Shown here piece by piece: positions 18,380-27,480 of a stretch of 64,000 nt of DNA. Source of the DNA: JAENVU01 sp963765075 (GTDB taxonomy: Bacteria; Actinomycetota; Acidimicrobiia; IMCC26256; JAENVU01). The notes beneath the pieces are model-generated. The model was not told the DNA's origin. It saw only the letters and a program-made list of their open reading frames with translations, and searched no databases. Position 1 is the first letter of the stretch. Every line of letters starts with the position of its first letter. The position numbers and the translations under genes were made by a program. The stretch lies in assembly GCA_963765075.1 (NCBI GenBank), contig CAVXVA010000004.1, forward strand, positions 62,001-126,000. The letters run 5' to 3'.

Positions 18380-19935
18380 ACCGCAGTGACGGACAGCGTC
18401 GAATCAGCACCGTCACGGGCGTGGTAACTCGACCGCACCAAGGGTCCGGACTCGACGTGACCGAAACCGAGACTCCGAGCGAACTCACCCAGCTCGGTGA
18501 ACTCCTCCGGTGTGACCCACCGCGCCACGGGGAGGTGAGCCGACGACGGTTGGAGGTACTGGCCGAGCGTCACGATGTCGACGCCGACATTGCGGAGATC
18601 GGCCAGCGCCGACCGCACCTCGTCGAGTTCTTCTCCGAGGCCGAGGATGATCCCCGACTTCGTCACGAGTCCGGCATCCTTCGCGCGGCCCAGCACGGCA
18701 AGTGACCGGGCGTATCCCGCCGACGGGCGCGCCCGCCGCTGCAACCGGGCGATCGTCTCGAGGTTGTGATTCAGCACATCCGGGCGAGCATCGAAGATCG
18801 TCTGGAGGTCGGTGGCGTCTCCTTTGCAATCCGGAATCAACACCTCGATCGTCGTCTCCGGAGTGCGCGCCCGAACTGCGTGGATCGTCGCCGCGAATCC
18901 GGCGGCACCGCCGTCGGCGACATCGTCGCGGGCGACACTCGTGATCACCGCATGGACCAAGCCGAGCGTGGCCACCGCGTCGGCCACGCGGCGCGGCTCG
19001 TCGGGGTCGATCGGGAACGGCTTGCGCGTATCGACCAGGCAGAACCCACAGGCTCGGGTACACCGATCACCGAGGATCATGAACGTCGCGGTGCGCTGCG
19101 ACCAGCACTCGAAGATGTTCGGGCACCCCGCCTCCTCACACACGGTGTGGAGTTCCTGCTCGTGGATCAGCCGCTTCAGGCGCCGATACTCCGGGCCGAG
19201 ATCCGCTGTGACCTTCATCCACCCGGGCCGTCGTCCGATCTCGACCGCCGCCGGTTCCCCGGGTCGTCCGAATCCAACGGACGCGACGTCGACGGGCGCA
19301 ACGTCGATTCCGGGCCCGGTCGTCGCGCGGGCCCAGGCCGCGACGACCGAGTCGACGACCTCGGCCATGGCGGGCGCGCGACCGAGCAGTGCACCCATCG
19401 ACGTGACGCCCGCGTCCCGAATGCCACAGGGAACGATGTGGTCGAACATCGTGAGGTCACAGTCGATGTTCAGCGCGAACCCGTGCATCGTCCGACCGCG
19501 CGCCACCCGCACGCCGATAGCGGCAATCTTCTCGTTGCCAACCCACACACCGCTGCGACCGTCGACCCGTTCGCCGCGGATACCGAACTCGCCGAGCACC
19601 TGGATGAGCGCCGCCTCGATCCGCCGCACGTGGGCGACCACATCTCGCGTGCCCGCGGCCGATGTCGCGAGCTCGCCGATCGGATACCCCACGAGCTGGC
19701 CGGGACCGTGGTAGGTGACATCGCCGCCCCGGTCGGTCGTGATCAACGCAGCGCCCACCGACGCCGGATCGACCAAGACGTGCGCCGAGTCCGCGCGCTT
19801 GCCCAGCGTGTAGGTGTGCGGATGCTCGAGCAGCAGGAGATAATCCTCGTCGTTCCGCGCGTGGAGCGCGCGTTGCAGCGCGAGCGCTTCGGTATAGGAA
19901 ACCCGTCCCAGCCAACGAGCGCGCAACGGATGCAC
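18376..19935 (-). CDS. lipBA: Fused octanoyltransferase-lipoyl synthase (LipB-LipA)
   Basis: One 519-residue frame encodes both steps of lipoate assembly. Residues about 1-215 are LipB: DRGGDVTYHGPGQLVGYPI, the catalytic Lys in NEKIAAIGV and the catalytic Cys in IVPCGI. It moves octanoate from acyl carrier protein to lipoyl domains. After a linker of about 25 residues comes LipA: CEEAGCPNIFEC (auxiliary 4Fe-4S cluster), CTRACGFC (radical-SAM cluster) and the C-terminal RSSYHA with the conserved serine. No stop or plausible separate LipA start lies between them. GTG 19935 overlaps the E2 stop (TAGTG) and has GGGAAG about 10 bases upstream; TTG 19956 is an alternative. The stop overlaps the pepQ start. 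The upstream E2 is the likely substrate. Confidence 0.9.
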   Translation of the reverse strand: MHPLRARWLGRVSYTEALALQRALHARNDEDYLLLLEHPHTYTLGKRADSAHVLVDPASVGAALITTDRGGDVTYHGPGQLVGYPIGELATSAAGTRDVVAHVRRIEAALIQVLGEFGIRGERVDGRSGVWVGNEKIAAIGVRVARGRTMHGFALNIDCDLTMFDHIVPCGIRDAGVTSMGALLGRAPAMAEVVDSVVAAWARATTGPGIDVAPVDVASVGFGRPGEPAAVEIGRRPGWMKVTADLGPEYRRLKRLIHEQELHTVCEEAGCPNIFECWSQRTATFMILGDRCTRACGFCLVDTRKPFPIDPDEPRRVADAVATLGLVHAVITSVARDDVADGGAAGFAATIHAVRARTPETTIEVLIPDCKGDATDLQTIFDARPDVLNHNLETIARLQRRARPSAGYARSLAVLGRAKDAGLVTKSGIILGLGEELDEVRSALADLRNVGVDIVTLGQYLQPSSAHLPVARWVTPEEFTELGEFARSLGFGHVESGPLVRSSYHARDGADSTLSVTAV

Positions 19936-21236
19936 TAGGCGAGTTCGGCTTCCCAATCACGCGTTTCGATGATCTGCGCGACTGCATGAAGGAACGAGGC
20001 TGCGTACGCCCCGTCGAAGGCGCGGTGATCCCAGGTCAGGGTCAAGACGCCCACCGAGTGGATCGCGATCGAATCCTCACCGTCAGGGCCCTCGACGACC
20101 ACCGGACGTTTCCGCACGGCGTCGGTCGCGAGGATCCCGACCTGGGGCTGGTTGATGATCGGCACCGTGAACAGGGTGCCGAACGGGCCCATGTTGGTAA
20201 TCGTGAAGGTGCCGCCCATGATCTCGTCGGGGCCGAGTTGCCTGCTGCGCGCCCGTCCCGCGAGGTCGTGGATGTCGCGGGCGACAAAGCGGAGCCGCTT
20301 CGTGTCGACGTTGCGCATGACGGGCGCAATGAGACCCGCGAAATCGAGATCCACCGCGATCCCGAGGTTGACGTCGTGGTGGATCACCAGCGCGTCGCCA
20401 TCCACGGTGGCATTCACCGAAGGGAAGCTGTGCACCGCATCGCAGAACGCCCGCACGATGAACGGCAAGTAGGTGAGGCCGAATCCTTCCTCGGAGCGGA
20501 ACGCATCGCCATGAATCCGGCGGACGCGCTCGACCCGCTCGAAGTCGACTTCGATCGCCGTCGCGACGTGGGCGCTGACCGCCTTGGACATCACCATGTG
20601 TTCGGCGGTGCGACGCCGGATGTTGTCGAACGGCACCCGCTCGTCGCCCGACACGACCCGTGCGGGCATCGCTGCCGGCGTGGCGCCACCGCGCCGGGCA
20701 GACCCGGAACCGGCCGACTCGACATCGCGGCGGGTGATCCGACCACCGTCGCCGGTCCCGACGATACGAGCCGGGTCCAACCCTCGTTCCGAGATCATGC
20801 GCCGCACGAGCGGCGAGGTCACGAGCCCTGCCGGTGCCGTCGACGCCGGAACCGCGATCGGTGGCGCGGCCGGGACCACGCGTGGGGGCGCGGGGGGCGC
20901 GGGAGCCGGAGCCGGCTCGGGCGCCGATGGGGTCGGGGCAGCTGGGGCGGGTTCGGCGGCCGGCTCGGCTGGCGCGGCGGCTGGAGCGACGGCGGGCGCG
21001 TCACCGGGATCACCGATGACCGCGAGACGCGCGCCGACGTCGACGGTGTCGCCTTCGGCGACCACGATCTCGGTCAGGACTCCGGCGACGGGCGAGGGAA
21101 CCTCGGAGTCGACCTTGTCGGTCGAGACTTCGAACAACGGCTCGTCGAGCGCGACCGACTCACCGACCGCCTTCAACCACTTGGTGATCGTGCCTTCGGT
21201 GACCGTTTCGCCCAGTTGGGGCATCGTCACGTCCAC
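19935..21236 (-). CDS. sucB: Dihydrolipoamide acyltransferase (E2) of a 2-oxoacid dehydrogenase complex
   Basis: The 433-residue E2 has one N-terminal lipoyl domain (about residues 1-77) with the modified Lys in STDKVDSEV. A long Ala/Pro-rich linker follows (about 80-135), then the E3-binding domain with SPLVRRMISERGLDPARIVG. The acetyltransferase catalytic domain has HRAFDG near the C-terminus, matching the HxxxDG active site. It carries the acyl group between E1 and CoA. Whether the complex is pyruvate, 2-oxoglutarate or branched-chain cannot be told, because E1 is not in the window; the symbol is provisional. GTG 21236 follows AAGGGA. The gene lies between lpdA and lipBA, an E3-E2-lipoylation operon. 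Confidence 0.9.
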   Translation of the reverse strand: MDVTMPQLGETVTEGTITKWLKAVGESVALDEPLFEVSTDKVDSEVPSPVAGVLTEIVVAEGDTVDVGARLAVIGDPGDAPAVAPAAAPAEPAAEPAPAAPTPSAPEPAPAPAPPAPPRVVPAAPPIAVPASTAPAGLVTSPLVRRMISERGLDPARIVGTGDGGRITRRDVESAGSGSARRGGATPAAMPARVVSGDERVPFDNIRRRTAEHMVMSKAVSAHVATAIEVDFERVERVRRIHGDAFRSEEGFGLTYLPFIVRAFCDAVHSFPSVNATVDGDALVIHHDVNLGIAVDLDFAGLIAPVMRNVDTKRLRFVARDIHDLAGRARSRQLGPDEIMGGTFTITNMGPFGTLFTVPIINQPQVGILATDAVRKRPVVVEGPDGEDSIAIHSVGVLTLTWDHRAFDGAYAASFLHAVAQIIETRDWEAELA

Positions 21237-21250
21237 GTCGGTTCCCTTCG

Positions 21251-22639
21251 TTACCCGTGCAGCGAACGGCCGGTGAGCGCGAGCGCCGATTCACCGAAGA
21301 GTTCGCCCAGGGTCGGATGCGGATGAATCAACGCGCCGAGATCTGCGGCGGTGGCTTCCCAGTTGACCGCGAGGTACCCCTCGCCGATCAGCTCGGTCGC
21401 CCACGGACCGGCAATATGGACGCCGAGAATCACACCGGTACCGCGCTCGGCCACAATCTTCACCATGCCGTCGGGCTCCCCGATGATCAGCGCGCGGCCG
21501 TTCCCCATGAACCGGTGAGCCGAGATCTCGACGTCGTACCCGCGGTCGATCGCGGCCTGCTCGGTGAGCCCGGTGAAGGACACCTCGGGATGGCAGTAGA
21601 TCCCCCACGGCACGCGGTCGTAGTCGATCGGCACGACGTCCTCACCAAGGATCGCCTTGATCGCGACGATTGCTTCCGCGAACCCGACGTGAGCCAGGGC
21701 GGGGGTCGGCACCACGTCACCCACCGCGTAGACGCCCGGAACTGCAGTGCGCATGTGATCGTCGACCGCGATGAATCCTCGTTCGTCGACCGTGACTCCT
21801 GATCCCTCGAGGCCAATGTTCTCCGAGCGCGGGCGACGCCCGACGCTGACGATGATCGCGTCGACCTCGAGGTCCATGGTCTCGTCGCCCCGCTGTGCGT
21901 GCAGCGTCAGGGCCGCATCTCGGTCATAGCCGGTGACGCTGATCCCGGTCTCGACCGTGATCCGCCGCTTCTTGAACGCACGGGCGACCACATCGGCGAC
22001 TTGTGTGTCCACGCCCGGCAGGATGCTCGGAAGCGCTTCGAGCACCGTGACGTCACTGCCGACCTCGGCCAGATACGACGCGAACTCACACCCGATCGCG
22101 CCGCCACCGATGATCGCCACCCGACCGGGAACCCGATCCATGGCCAGCACATGATCAGAGGACAGGATGCGTTCCCCGTCGAAGTCGAACCCGGGGATCG
22201 ACCGCGGGGCCGATCCGGTCGCCAGGATCAACGACGTCCCGGAGAGTTCGGTACCGTCCGACACGCGAACCAACCGCGCCGCGGCATCGACCACCGTGCC
22301 CGTCCCCGAGAACACCGTGACCTTCCGACCCTTGAGCAATCCTTCGAGCCCTTTGGTCAGCCGGTCCACGACGGTCTGCTTGCGTGCCAAGCTCGCCACC
22401 AGATCAACAGTGGGGTGTCCGGCGTCGACGCCAAACTCCTTCGCGTTCCGAACGGTCCGGAGCACCTCCGCCGTCTGAAGAAGTTCCTTGGCGGGAATAC
22501 AGCCGCGGTGGAGACACGTGCCGCCGATGCGAGATTCCTCGATGAGCGCGATGTTCAGACCGGCGGCGGCTCCGTAGAGCGCCGCCGCGTACCCGCCCGG
22601 TCCGCCACCGAGCACCACGACGTCGAACTGCTCAGCCAT
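21251..22639 (-). CDS. lpdA: Dihydrolipoamide dehydrogenase (E3)
   Basis: The 462-residue flavoenzyme re-oxidises dihydrolipoyl groups of E2 with NAD+. It has the FAD Rossmann motif VVVLGGGPGGYAAALYGA at the N-terminus and the redox-active disulfide GGTCLHRGCIP. The NAD-binding motif is VAIIGGGAIGCEFASYL, and near the C-terminus HPHPTLGELFGES holds the catalytic His-Glu pair. ATG 22639 is chosen over upstream in-frame codons because GGAGG lies 7 bases before it. It is the first gene of the lpdA-E2-lipBA-pepQ-membrane protein operon. Confidence 0.95.
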   Translation of the reverse strand: MAEQFDVVVLGGGPGGYAAALYGAAAGLNIALIEESRIGGTCLHRGCIPAKELLQTAEVLRTVRNAKEFGVDAGHPTVDLVASLARKQTVVDRLTKGLEGLLKGRKVTVFSGTGTVVDAAARLVRVSDGTELSGTSLILATGSAPRSIPGFDFDGERILSSDHVLAMDRVPGRVAIIGGGAIGCEFASYLAEVGSDVTVLEALPSILPGVDTQVADVVARAFKKRRITVETGISVTGYDRDAALTLHAQRGDETMDLEVDAIIVSVGRRPRSENIGLEGSGVTVDERGFIAVDDHMRTAVPGVYAVGDVVPTPALAHVGFAEAIVAIKAILGEDVVPIDYDRVPWGIYCHPEVSFTGLTEQAAIDRGYDVEISAHRFMGNGRALIIGEPDGMVKIVAERGTGVILGVHIAGPWATELIGEGYLAVNWEATAADLGALIHPHPTLGELFGESALALTGRSLHG

Positions 22640-22702
22640 GGTATGCCTCCGGGGTCGGTGAACGGCGTGCGAGGTCATTCTCGTCGATGAAGGCGCTCCG
22701 AG

Positions 22703-22795
22703 TCACCGGCCACCTGCACTGATCTGCAAGATGCCCGCGATCAGGATGGCCAGACCGGTCACGAGGGCCAGCACCAACAGCGTTCGCGTCTTCAC
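22703..22795 (-). CDS. Possible 30-residue single-helix membrane peptide
   Basis: GTG at 22795 opens a 30-codon frame: four polar residues, then one uninterrupted hydrophobic helix (LLVLALVTGLAILIAGILQI) and a short AGGR tail. This looks more like a real membrane peptide than chance. It could also be the end of a slightly longer protein, since the frame stays open upstream. There is no convincing Shine-Dalgarno or -10 box. Confidence 0.35.
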   Translation of the reverse strand: MKTRTLLVLALVTGLAILIAGILQISAGGR

Positions 22796-22946
22796 CCCGA
22801 CATCATCGCGAACCCGGATCGGCCATACCCGACCGGGCCCCTTCGAGTGTGACCGTTCCTTGAGGACACCCCAGGTACACTCATGCGGCTTTCGGGCGGT
22901 ACGAACTACCTCCACGTCCTCCATCGCGAAGATCGGGTCGCAACGC

Positions 22947-24275
22947 GTGAAAGATCGGGCCGAGAAACTCATCGGCAAGACCCGGGACGCCGTTCCCGAA
23001 GGGACCATCGCGGTCGGTATCGGCCTGATGATCACGGCCGTCACGACCTTCATCTTCTTGACGGTCGCTCGTCAGGCGCTGGCCGACCGACCGTTCAACG
23101 CCTTCAACGCGTTCTGGGGTTTCATCTTCGTGGCCGGCCCTGGCCTGTTCCTCCCACTCGAACAAGAAGTCGGGCGCGCGCTCGCACACCGCCGGGCGCA
23201 GGACCTCGGTGGCGGGCCCCTCGTTCACCGCGCCGCCCGGCTGGGGGCCGTACTGACCACGGTCATGGCGGTCGCCACGCTCGCCGCCGCACCGCTGTAC
23301 GTCGACTCGCTCTTCCACGGAGATTGGCTCCTGGTCATGAGCCTGGCCATCGGGCTCTTCGGATTCGCGTTCATGCACCTCACCCGAGGCACGCTCTCCG
23401 GGAACGGTCGCTTCGTTCCCTACGGGAAGATCCTTGCGATCGACGGCAGCGCCAAGCTCGCCGCCGCGCTCGTGCTCTGGAAGATGGGTGTCGACACTGC
23501 CGGGCCGTACGGGCTCTGCATCGCGCTCTCCCCCTTCCTTGCGACGGGCATCGCACTCCTCGGCCAGAAGGGTCTCCTGCGGGAAGGCCCCCCCGCGCCC
23601 TATTCCGAGCTGTCGAACACCCTGGGCTGGCTGCTCGCCGGCTCTCTCCTCATGCAGGCGCTGGGCTACTCCGTGCTCCTTGGCGTCGGGATTCTGCGCG
23701 GCCCCGGCGACGCCGCGATCGCGGCTGCGTTGAGCAGTGCCTTCTTCGTCGGCCGGATTCCTCCGTTGCTGTTCCAAGCCGTGCAGGGCACGTTGCTCCC
23801 CAAGCTGGCGGGTCTCGCCGGCGCGGGCCGCCACGACGAGTTCCGGAACGGATTCCGCCAACTGATGGTGCTCGTGTGTGCCATTGCGGCCCTCGGAACG
23901 GCGGCCGCGTTCGCCGTGGGCGTCCCGATCGGCGAGAAGTTGTTCCCGCCGTTCGACATCGGTGCCGTCGACCTTGGGCTTCTGGTCGCCGGTAACGGGG
24001 TCTTCATCATTGCGTTGACGATCGCGCAGGCCCTCATCGCGCTCCACGGCCACCGGGAAGCGGCAGTCGCCTGGGGTGCCGGCGTCATCGCGTTCATCGT
24101 CGGCGCCACGGCGATTTCGGACCTCGCGCTCCGAGTCGAGATCGGATTCCTCGCCGGCACGATCGTGACGGCGATCGTGATGGGCGTCGCGCTGGCCACG
24201 CGCATGCGCGGCGGTGTCGACGAAGGCATCGATTCCCTGATCAGCCAGATCGAACACGAGCCGCTCGATCTGTAG
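22947..24275 (+). CDS. MOP-superfamily polysaccharide/lipid flippase-like membrane protein
   Basis: The protein of about 442 residues has 12 or so hydrophobic segments with short loops. Features such as GFIFVAGPGLFLPLEQEVGR, GTLSGNGRFVPYGKILAIDG and VQGTLLPKLAGLAGAGRHDEF match Wzx/MATE-like export proteins that flip lipid-linked glycans across the membrane. No single diagnostic residue was found. GTG 22947 is a best guess; the frame is open upstream to 22731. A -10-like TACACT at 22876-22881 would give a leader of about 60 bases. Three GT4 genes and an epimerase follow downstream, fitting a surface-glycan locus. Confidence 0.68.
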   Translation: MKDRAEKLIGKTRDAVPEGTIAVGIGLMITAVTTFIFLTVARQALADRPFNAFNAFWGFIFVAGPGLFLPLEQEVGRALAHRRAQDLGGGPLVHRAARLGAVLTTVMAVATLAAAPLYVDSLFHGDWLLVMSLAIGLFGFAFMHLTRGTLSGNGRFVPYGKILAIDGSAKLAAALVLWKMGVDTAGPYGLCIALSPFLATGIALLGQKGLLREGPPAPYSELSNTLGWLLAGSLLMQALGYSVLLGVGILRGPGDAAIAAALSSAFFVGRIPPLLFQAVQGTLLPKLAGLAGAGRHDEFRNGFRQLMVLVCAIAALGTAAAFAVGVPIGEKLFPPFDIGAVDLGLLVAGNGVFIIALTIAQALIALHGHREAAVAWGAGVIAFIVGATAISDLALRVEIGFLAGTIVTAIVMGVALATRMRGGVDEGIDSLISQIEHEPLDL

Positions 24276-24304
24276 CGTCACTCGTCGGAACGGTCAGGCG
24301 ATGA

Positions 24305-26236
24305 TCATCCGGCGGCCGCAACACCCGCGACCACCCACGGAGTCGTGATCGGCGCCGCGTTCCGCCAAGTGCCCCGGCTCTGGGACACCGCCGGCGCGCC
24401 GCCGAATCGAGCCAGGTACCCGTCGTCGCGAACGGTGTATCCACGGCGGCCGGAGAGCACCGTGAAGCCCCGTGCCACATCCCGTCCGAAGAACGGCGCC
24501 CCCGACACGCCCGGTGCCCCGCCGACCGGCGTGATGCCGCCCAAACCATCGAGGACGTACCCACCGGGCCCATCCGGATTGGCCTTCACATCCCGAGCGA
24601 TCGTCCAGCCCGGCCAATAGGGACCGGCAACCGCGGGCGCCGATCCGACGGGATGGAGCGCTCCGTAGGCATCGAGCACATACCAGCCCCCACTGAAGCG
24701 CACGAGCTTGCGCGCGACATCAAGGCCCCGCCAGTACGGGCCGCTCCCCAACGCGGGCGCGCCACCAAAGGCATGGATCGCGCCAAATCCGTCGAGCACC
24801 CACCCGCCGCCGCTCGCGCGCGGAACGAAATCCCGCGCGATGGCGAACCCCGGCCAATACGGGCCCCCGACCATCGCCGGCGCGAACCCGAAGGCGTGCA
24901 ACCCACCGAAGGCGTCGAGCGTGTACCCGCCGTTGCCCGATGGAATGAGTTCGACATCCCGCGCGATCGCCCAGTTCGGCCAGACCGCGCCGGCCCGCAA
25001 CGCGGGCGCACCCCCAGCGGGATAGACGACCCCGAACGCGCTGGCTACCACGACTTTCGGAGCACTCGCCCCGAGCGCGTGTGGTGCGACGATGTCGGCC
25101 CCGCCGTTCAGGATTCGGCTGGCGACGTTGAGCCGGATCTGTGGAAGCAGCGCGTAGACGTTGCCGCCGGGGCAGTCGGTCGAACCGGGATCGCGGTGAC
25201 CCACGATGAACGGGAGCCGATGCGTCGACCCCGCCGGCCACCGGTCAGTGCCAGAAATGGTGGTGTAGTCGACGGTCCGTGCCGGGTCGACCCCGTGCAG
25301 GTTGAGTTTCCACGCCAGCAGCCGCTGGAGCGCATCGATCGCGGCCGGAGGCATTGCCGCGGTCTGGGAGTTCCCGATCAGGGCGACCCCAACCGTCGCA
25401 GTGTTCATCCCCGTGGTGTGGGCCGCGCGCACCGGGTCCCAGACGCTTTGGTACCGGCCCTCGAAGATCTGCCCGTACCGATCGATGAAGAAGTTGTAGT
25501 GCGTGTCGCAGTACTTGAGCGTCTGGGTGGCATACCCGTACAGCCCGCGCACGATCGCCGGCGTGTCCCTCGGTCCGTAGTTGTTGTTCCCACCGGTGTG
25601 ATGGACAACGGCCATGGTGACATTGGCAGAAATGTCCGGCGCTTCCGGACAGTTCGCGAGTCGCAAGTTCTCGTCGGCACCCCACTCTGCACGCGAGATG
25701 ATCCCCGGCATCGCGACCGTCGCCGCGCTCGCGACTCCGGGGGTCGGTGTCGCACGAGGACTCGTGATCCGATCGACGGTTACGTCGCGTGCAGTGCCCT
25801 CCAAGAGTTGCACCCGTACCGCGTCGGCATCGCCGACCCACACCGCATCGCTCGCCGGTCGCTTCGACGCGCGGGCCGCCTCGACGGTTCCCGGGTCGGG
25901 TTGGTGTTCGGATTCGAACCCGACGTCGGTGATCGCGCGCCACGGTCCATCGGCAGCCCGGGCCTCCACCCGAAACCGGGCATCGGGGTCACCGTCCCAT
26001 TGCACGCCAACGAGATTCGCAGGTGCGCGCATGGTCGCACTCCAGCCGGCGTGCACGACGCCGCTCCCGCTCACTGCGGTGCCATGGATTCCCGGCGTGA
26101 CGACCGCCGCGCTAGGCGTGGTCGCCACCGCAGGCACGACCACCCATCCCATTCCGAGGACAACGCCGGTCGCGGCAGCTACCCAGGACTTCATCGACGA
26201 TCGCTCCACTCGCTGCCGGTCGGTTGCATTCATCAT
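24305..26236 (-). CDS. Secreted PGRP-type N-acetylmuramoyl-L-alanine amidase with C-terminal repeats
   Basis: The 643-residue exported protein starts at ATG 26236, preceded by GGAG 6 bases upstream. Residues about 15-40 form a signal peptide (KSWVAAATGVVLGMGWVVVP). A beta-rich N-terminal region leads to a PGRP/amidase domain (about residues 200-370): ISRAEWGADE, VVHHTGGNNNYG, YNFFIDRYGQIFEGR and VGHRDPGSTDCPGG, with the expected His, His and Cys zinc ligands. It should cleave the amide between N-acetylmuramate and L-Ala. The last 240 residues are about five to six copies of a 45-residue module with GG(P/A)YW.G..IARD and GYVLDGFGG.HAFG, likely cell-surface binding repeats. Confidence 0.85.
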   Translation of the reverse strand: MMNATDRQRVERSSMKSWVAAATGVVLGMGWVVVPAVATTPSAAVVTPGIHGTAVSGSGVVHAGWSATMRAPANLVGVQWDGDPDARFRVEARAADGPWRAITDVGFESEHQPDPGTVEAARASKRPASDAVWVGDADAVRVQLLEGTARDVTVDRITSPRATPTPGVASAATVAMPGIISRAEWGADENLRLANCPEAPDISANVTMAVVHHTGGNNNYGPRDTPAIVRGLYGYATQTLKYCDTHYNFFIDRYGQIFEGRYQSVWDPVRAAHTTGMNTATVGVALIGNSQTAAMPPAAIDALQRLLAWKLNLHGVDPARTVDYTTISGTDRWPAGSTHRLPFIVGHRDPGSTDCPGGNVYALLPQIRLNVASRILNGGADIVAPHALGASAPKVVVASAFGVVYPAGGAPALRAGAVWPNWAIARDVELIPSGNGGYTLDAFGGLHAFGFAPAMVGGPYWPGFAIARDFVPRASGGGWVLDGFGAIHAFGGAPALGSGPYWRGLDVARKLVRFSGGWYVLDAYGALHPVGSAPAVAGPYWPGWTIARDVKANPDGPGGYVLDGLGGITPVGGAPGVSGAPFFGRDVARGFTVLSGRRGYTVRDDGYLARFGGAPAVSQSRGTWRNAAPITTPWVVAGVAAAG

Positions 26237-26357
26237 CGGCGACTCCGGGGTGGAAGCTGGAGTCCGCCGTGCTCCAGCCATCGTGGCACGCGTCACCTCC
26301 CCGGCCGAGTTGGCGAAAATCGGGCCGAGAAGACGGGAGGAATCCGGTACCGACCTC

Positions 26358-26363
26358 TAGGAT
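26358..26363 (+). promoter_or_regulatory. -10 box TAGGAT of the GT4 gene (leaderless, ATC start)
   Basis: TAGGAT, 7 bases, then in-frame ATC at 26371. The same hexamer with 8 bases and ATG occurs at sufU (46351). Confidence 0.55.
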
Positions 26364-26370
26364 CCGACGT

Positions 26371-27480
26371 ATCGGCGCCCTTCGCATCGCCATCGACGGC
26401 ACCCCACTTCTTGGTCAACGCACCGGTGTCGGCGAAGTCACCGCCGGGATCCTCACGGGACTCGCGGGACGCGCCGACGCGAGCGTCTGCGCGTACGCGC
26501 TCACTATGCGGGGTCGCAATGAACTCAGTCGCTTGCTCCCATCAGGAGTGCGCGCCGCGACTCGGCCGTTCCCGGCCCAGGTCGTCCGTGGGGTGTGGGA
26601 GCGGGGGCTGACCCGTCCCCGGGCCGAAGATTGGACCGGGCCGGTCGACATCGTCCACGCGACCAACTTCGTCGCCCCACCGGCCCGGGCGCCGATCGTC
26701 ATCACCGTGCACGATGTGACCTTCCTGCGCTTTCCGGAACTCTGCACGCCCGACACGCTGCGTTACCCCACCTTGATCACCCGGGCCCTCACGCGAGGTG
26801 CGGTGATCCACACGCCGAGCGAGTTCGTCGCCGATGAGGTCCGCGACTATTTCGGCGTCGACCGCGATCGAGTGGTCGCGATCGCGTCGGGCGTCCCGAT
26901 GGTCGAAGGCGGTGACGCCGCTCGGGGACACGCGATCGCCGGCACCGACCGGTACATCCTGGCGCTCGGAACCATCGAGCCGCGGAAGAACCTGACCACG
27001 CTCGTTCGCGCCTTCTCGAGCCTGGCCACCGCCGACCCGAACCTTCACCTCGTGCTCGCCGGACCGCCCGGTTGGGATTCCGATCGAGTCGACGACGCCG
27101 TGAACGCCTGCCCAAGCCGGGCGCGGATCCACCGACTGGGTTTCGTCGCCGACCGCGATCGGGCCGACCTCCTCACCGGCGCAATGGTGTTCGCCTACCC
27201 GTCGCTCTACGAAGGCTTCGGGTTCCCGCCGTTGGAGGCCATGCAATGCGGCGTTCCCGTGGTGGCGAGTACTGCGGGTTCACTCCCCGAGGTGCTGGGC
27301 GATGCCGCGAGCCTGGTCGCACCCGAGGACGCCGACGCACTCGCCGAAGAACTCGCGCGGTTGAGTAATCCGGGCGCCGACCGCGACCAGGCCATCGCCC
27401 GCGGGCGGGCGCGGGTGAGCCAGTTCAGCTGGGCGGATACCGTCGAGAAGTTGATGAGCGTGTACCGGAGCCTGCAATGA
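26371..27480 (+). CDS. Family 4 glycosyltransferase, apparently starting at an ATC codon
   Basis: GT-B glycosyltransferase of 369 residues counted from ATC 26371. It begins IGALRIAIDGTPLLGQRTGVGE, the normal GT4 N-terminus with the glycine loop. It continues with VDIVHATNFVAPP, ITVHDVTFLRFPE, YILALGTIEPRKNLTTL and the donor site LYEGFGFPPLEAMQCGVPV. No ATG, GTG or TTG lies near this N-terminus; the nearest in-frame canonical codon is GTG 26269, which would add 34 residues unlike the family and sits in the promoter region of the divergent amidase. The gene overlaps the next GT4 by ATGA (27477-27480), so they form an operon. Confidence 0.78.
   Translation: MGALRIAIDGTPLLGQRTGVGEVTAGILTGLAGRADASVCAYALTMRGRNELSRLLPSGVRAATRPFPAQVVRGVWERGLTRPRAEDWTGPVDIVHATNFVAPPARAPIVITVHDVTFLRFPELCTPDTLRYPTLITRALTRGAVIHTPSEFVADEVRDYFGVDRDRVVAIASGVPMVEGGDAARGHAIAGTDRYILALGTIEPRKNLTTLVRAFSSLATADPNLHLVLAGPPGWDSDRVDDAVNACPSRARIHRLGFVADRDRADLLTGAMVFAYPSLYEGFGFPPLEAMQCGVPVVASTAGSLPEVLGDAASLVAPEDADALAEELARLSNPGADRDQAIARGRARVSQFSWADTVEKLMSVYRSLQ

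Noticed and set aside
22881..24281. A 466-codon open frame antisense to the flippase gene
   Set aside because: Composition is almost all charged residues with no domain; the plus strand encodes regular membrane helices.
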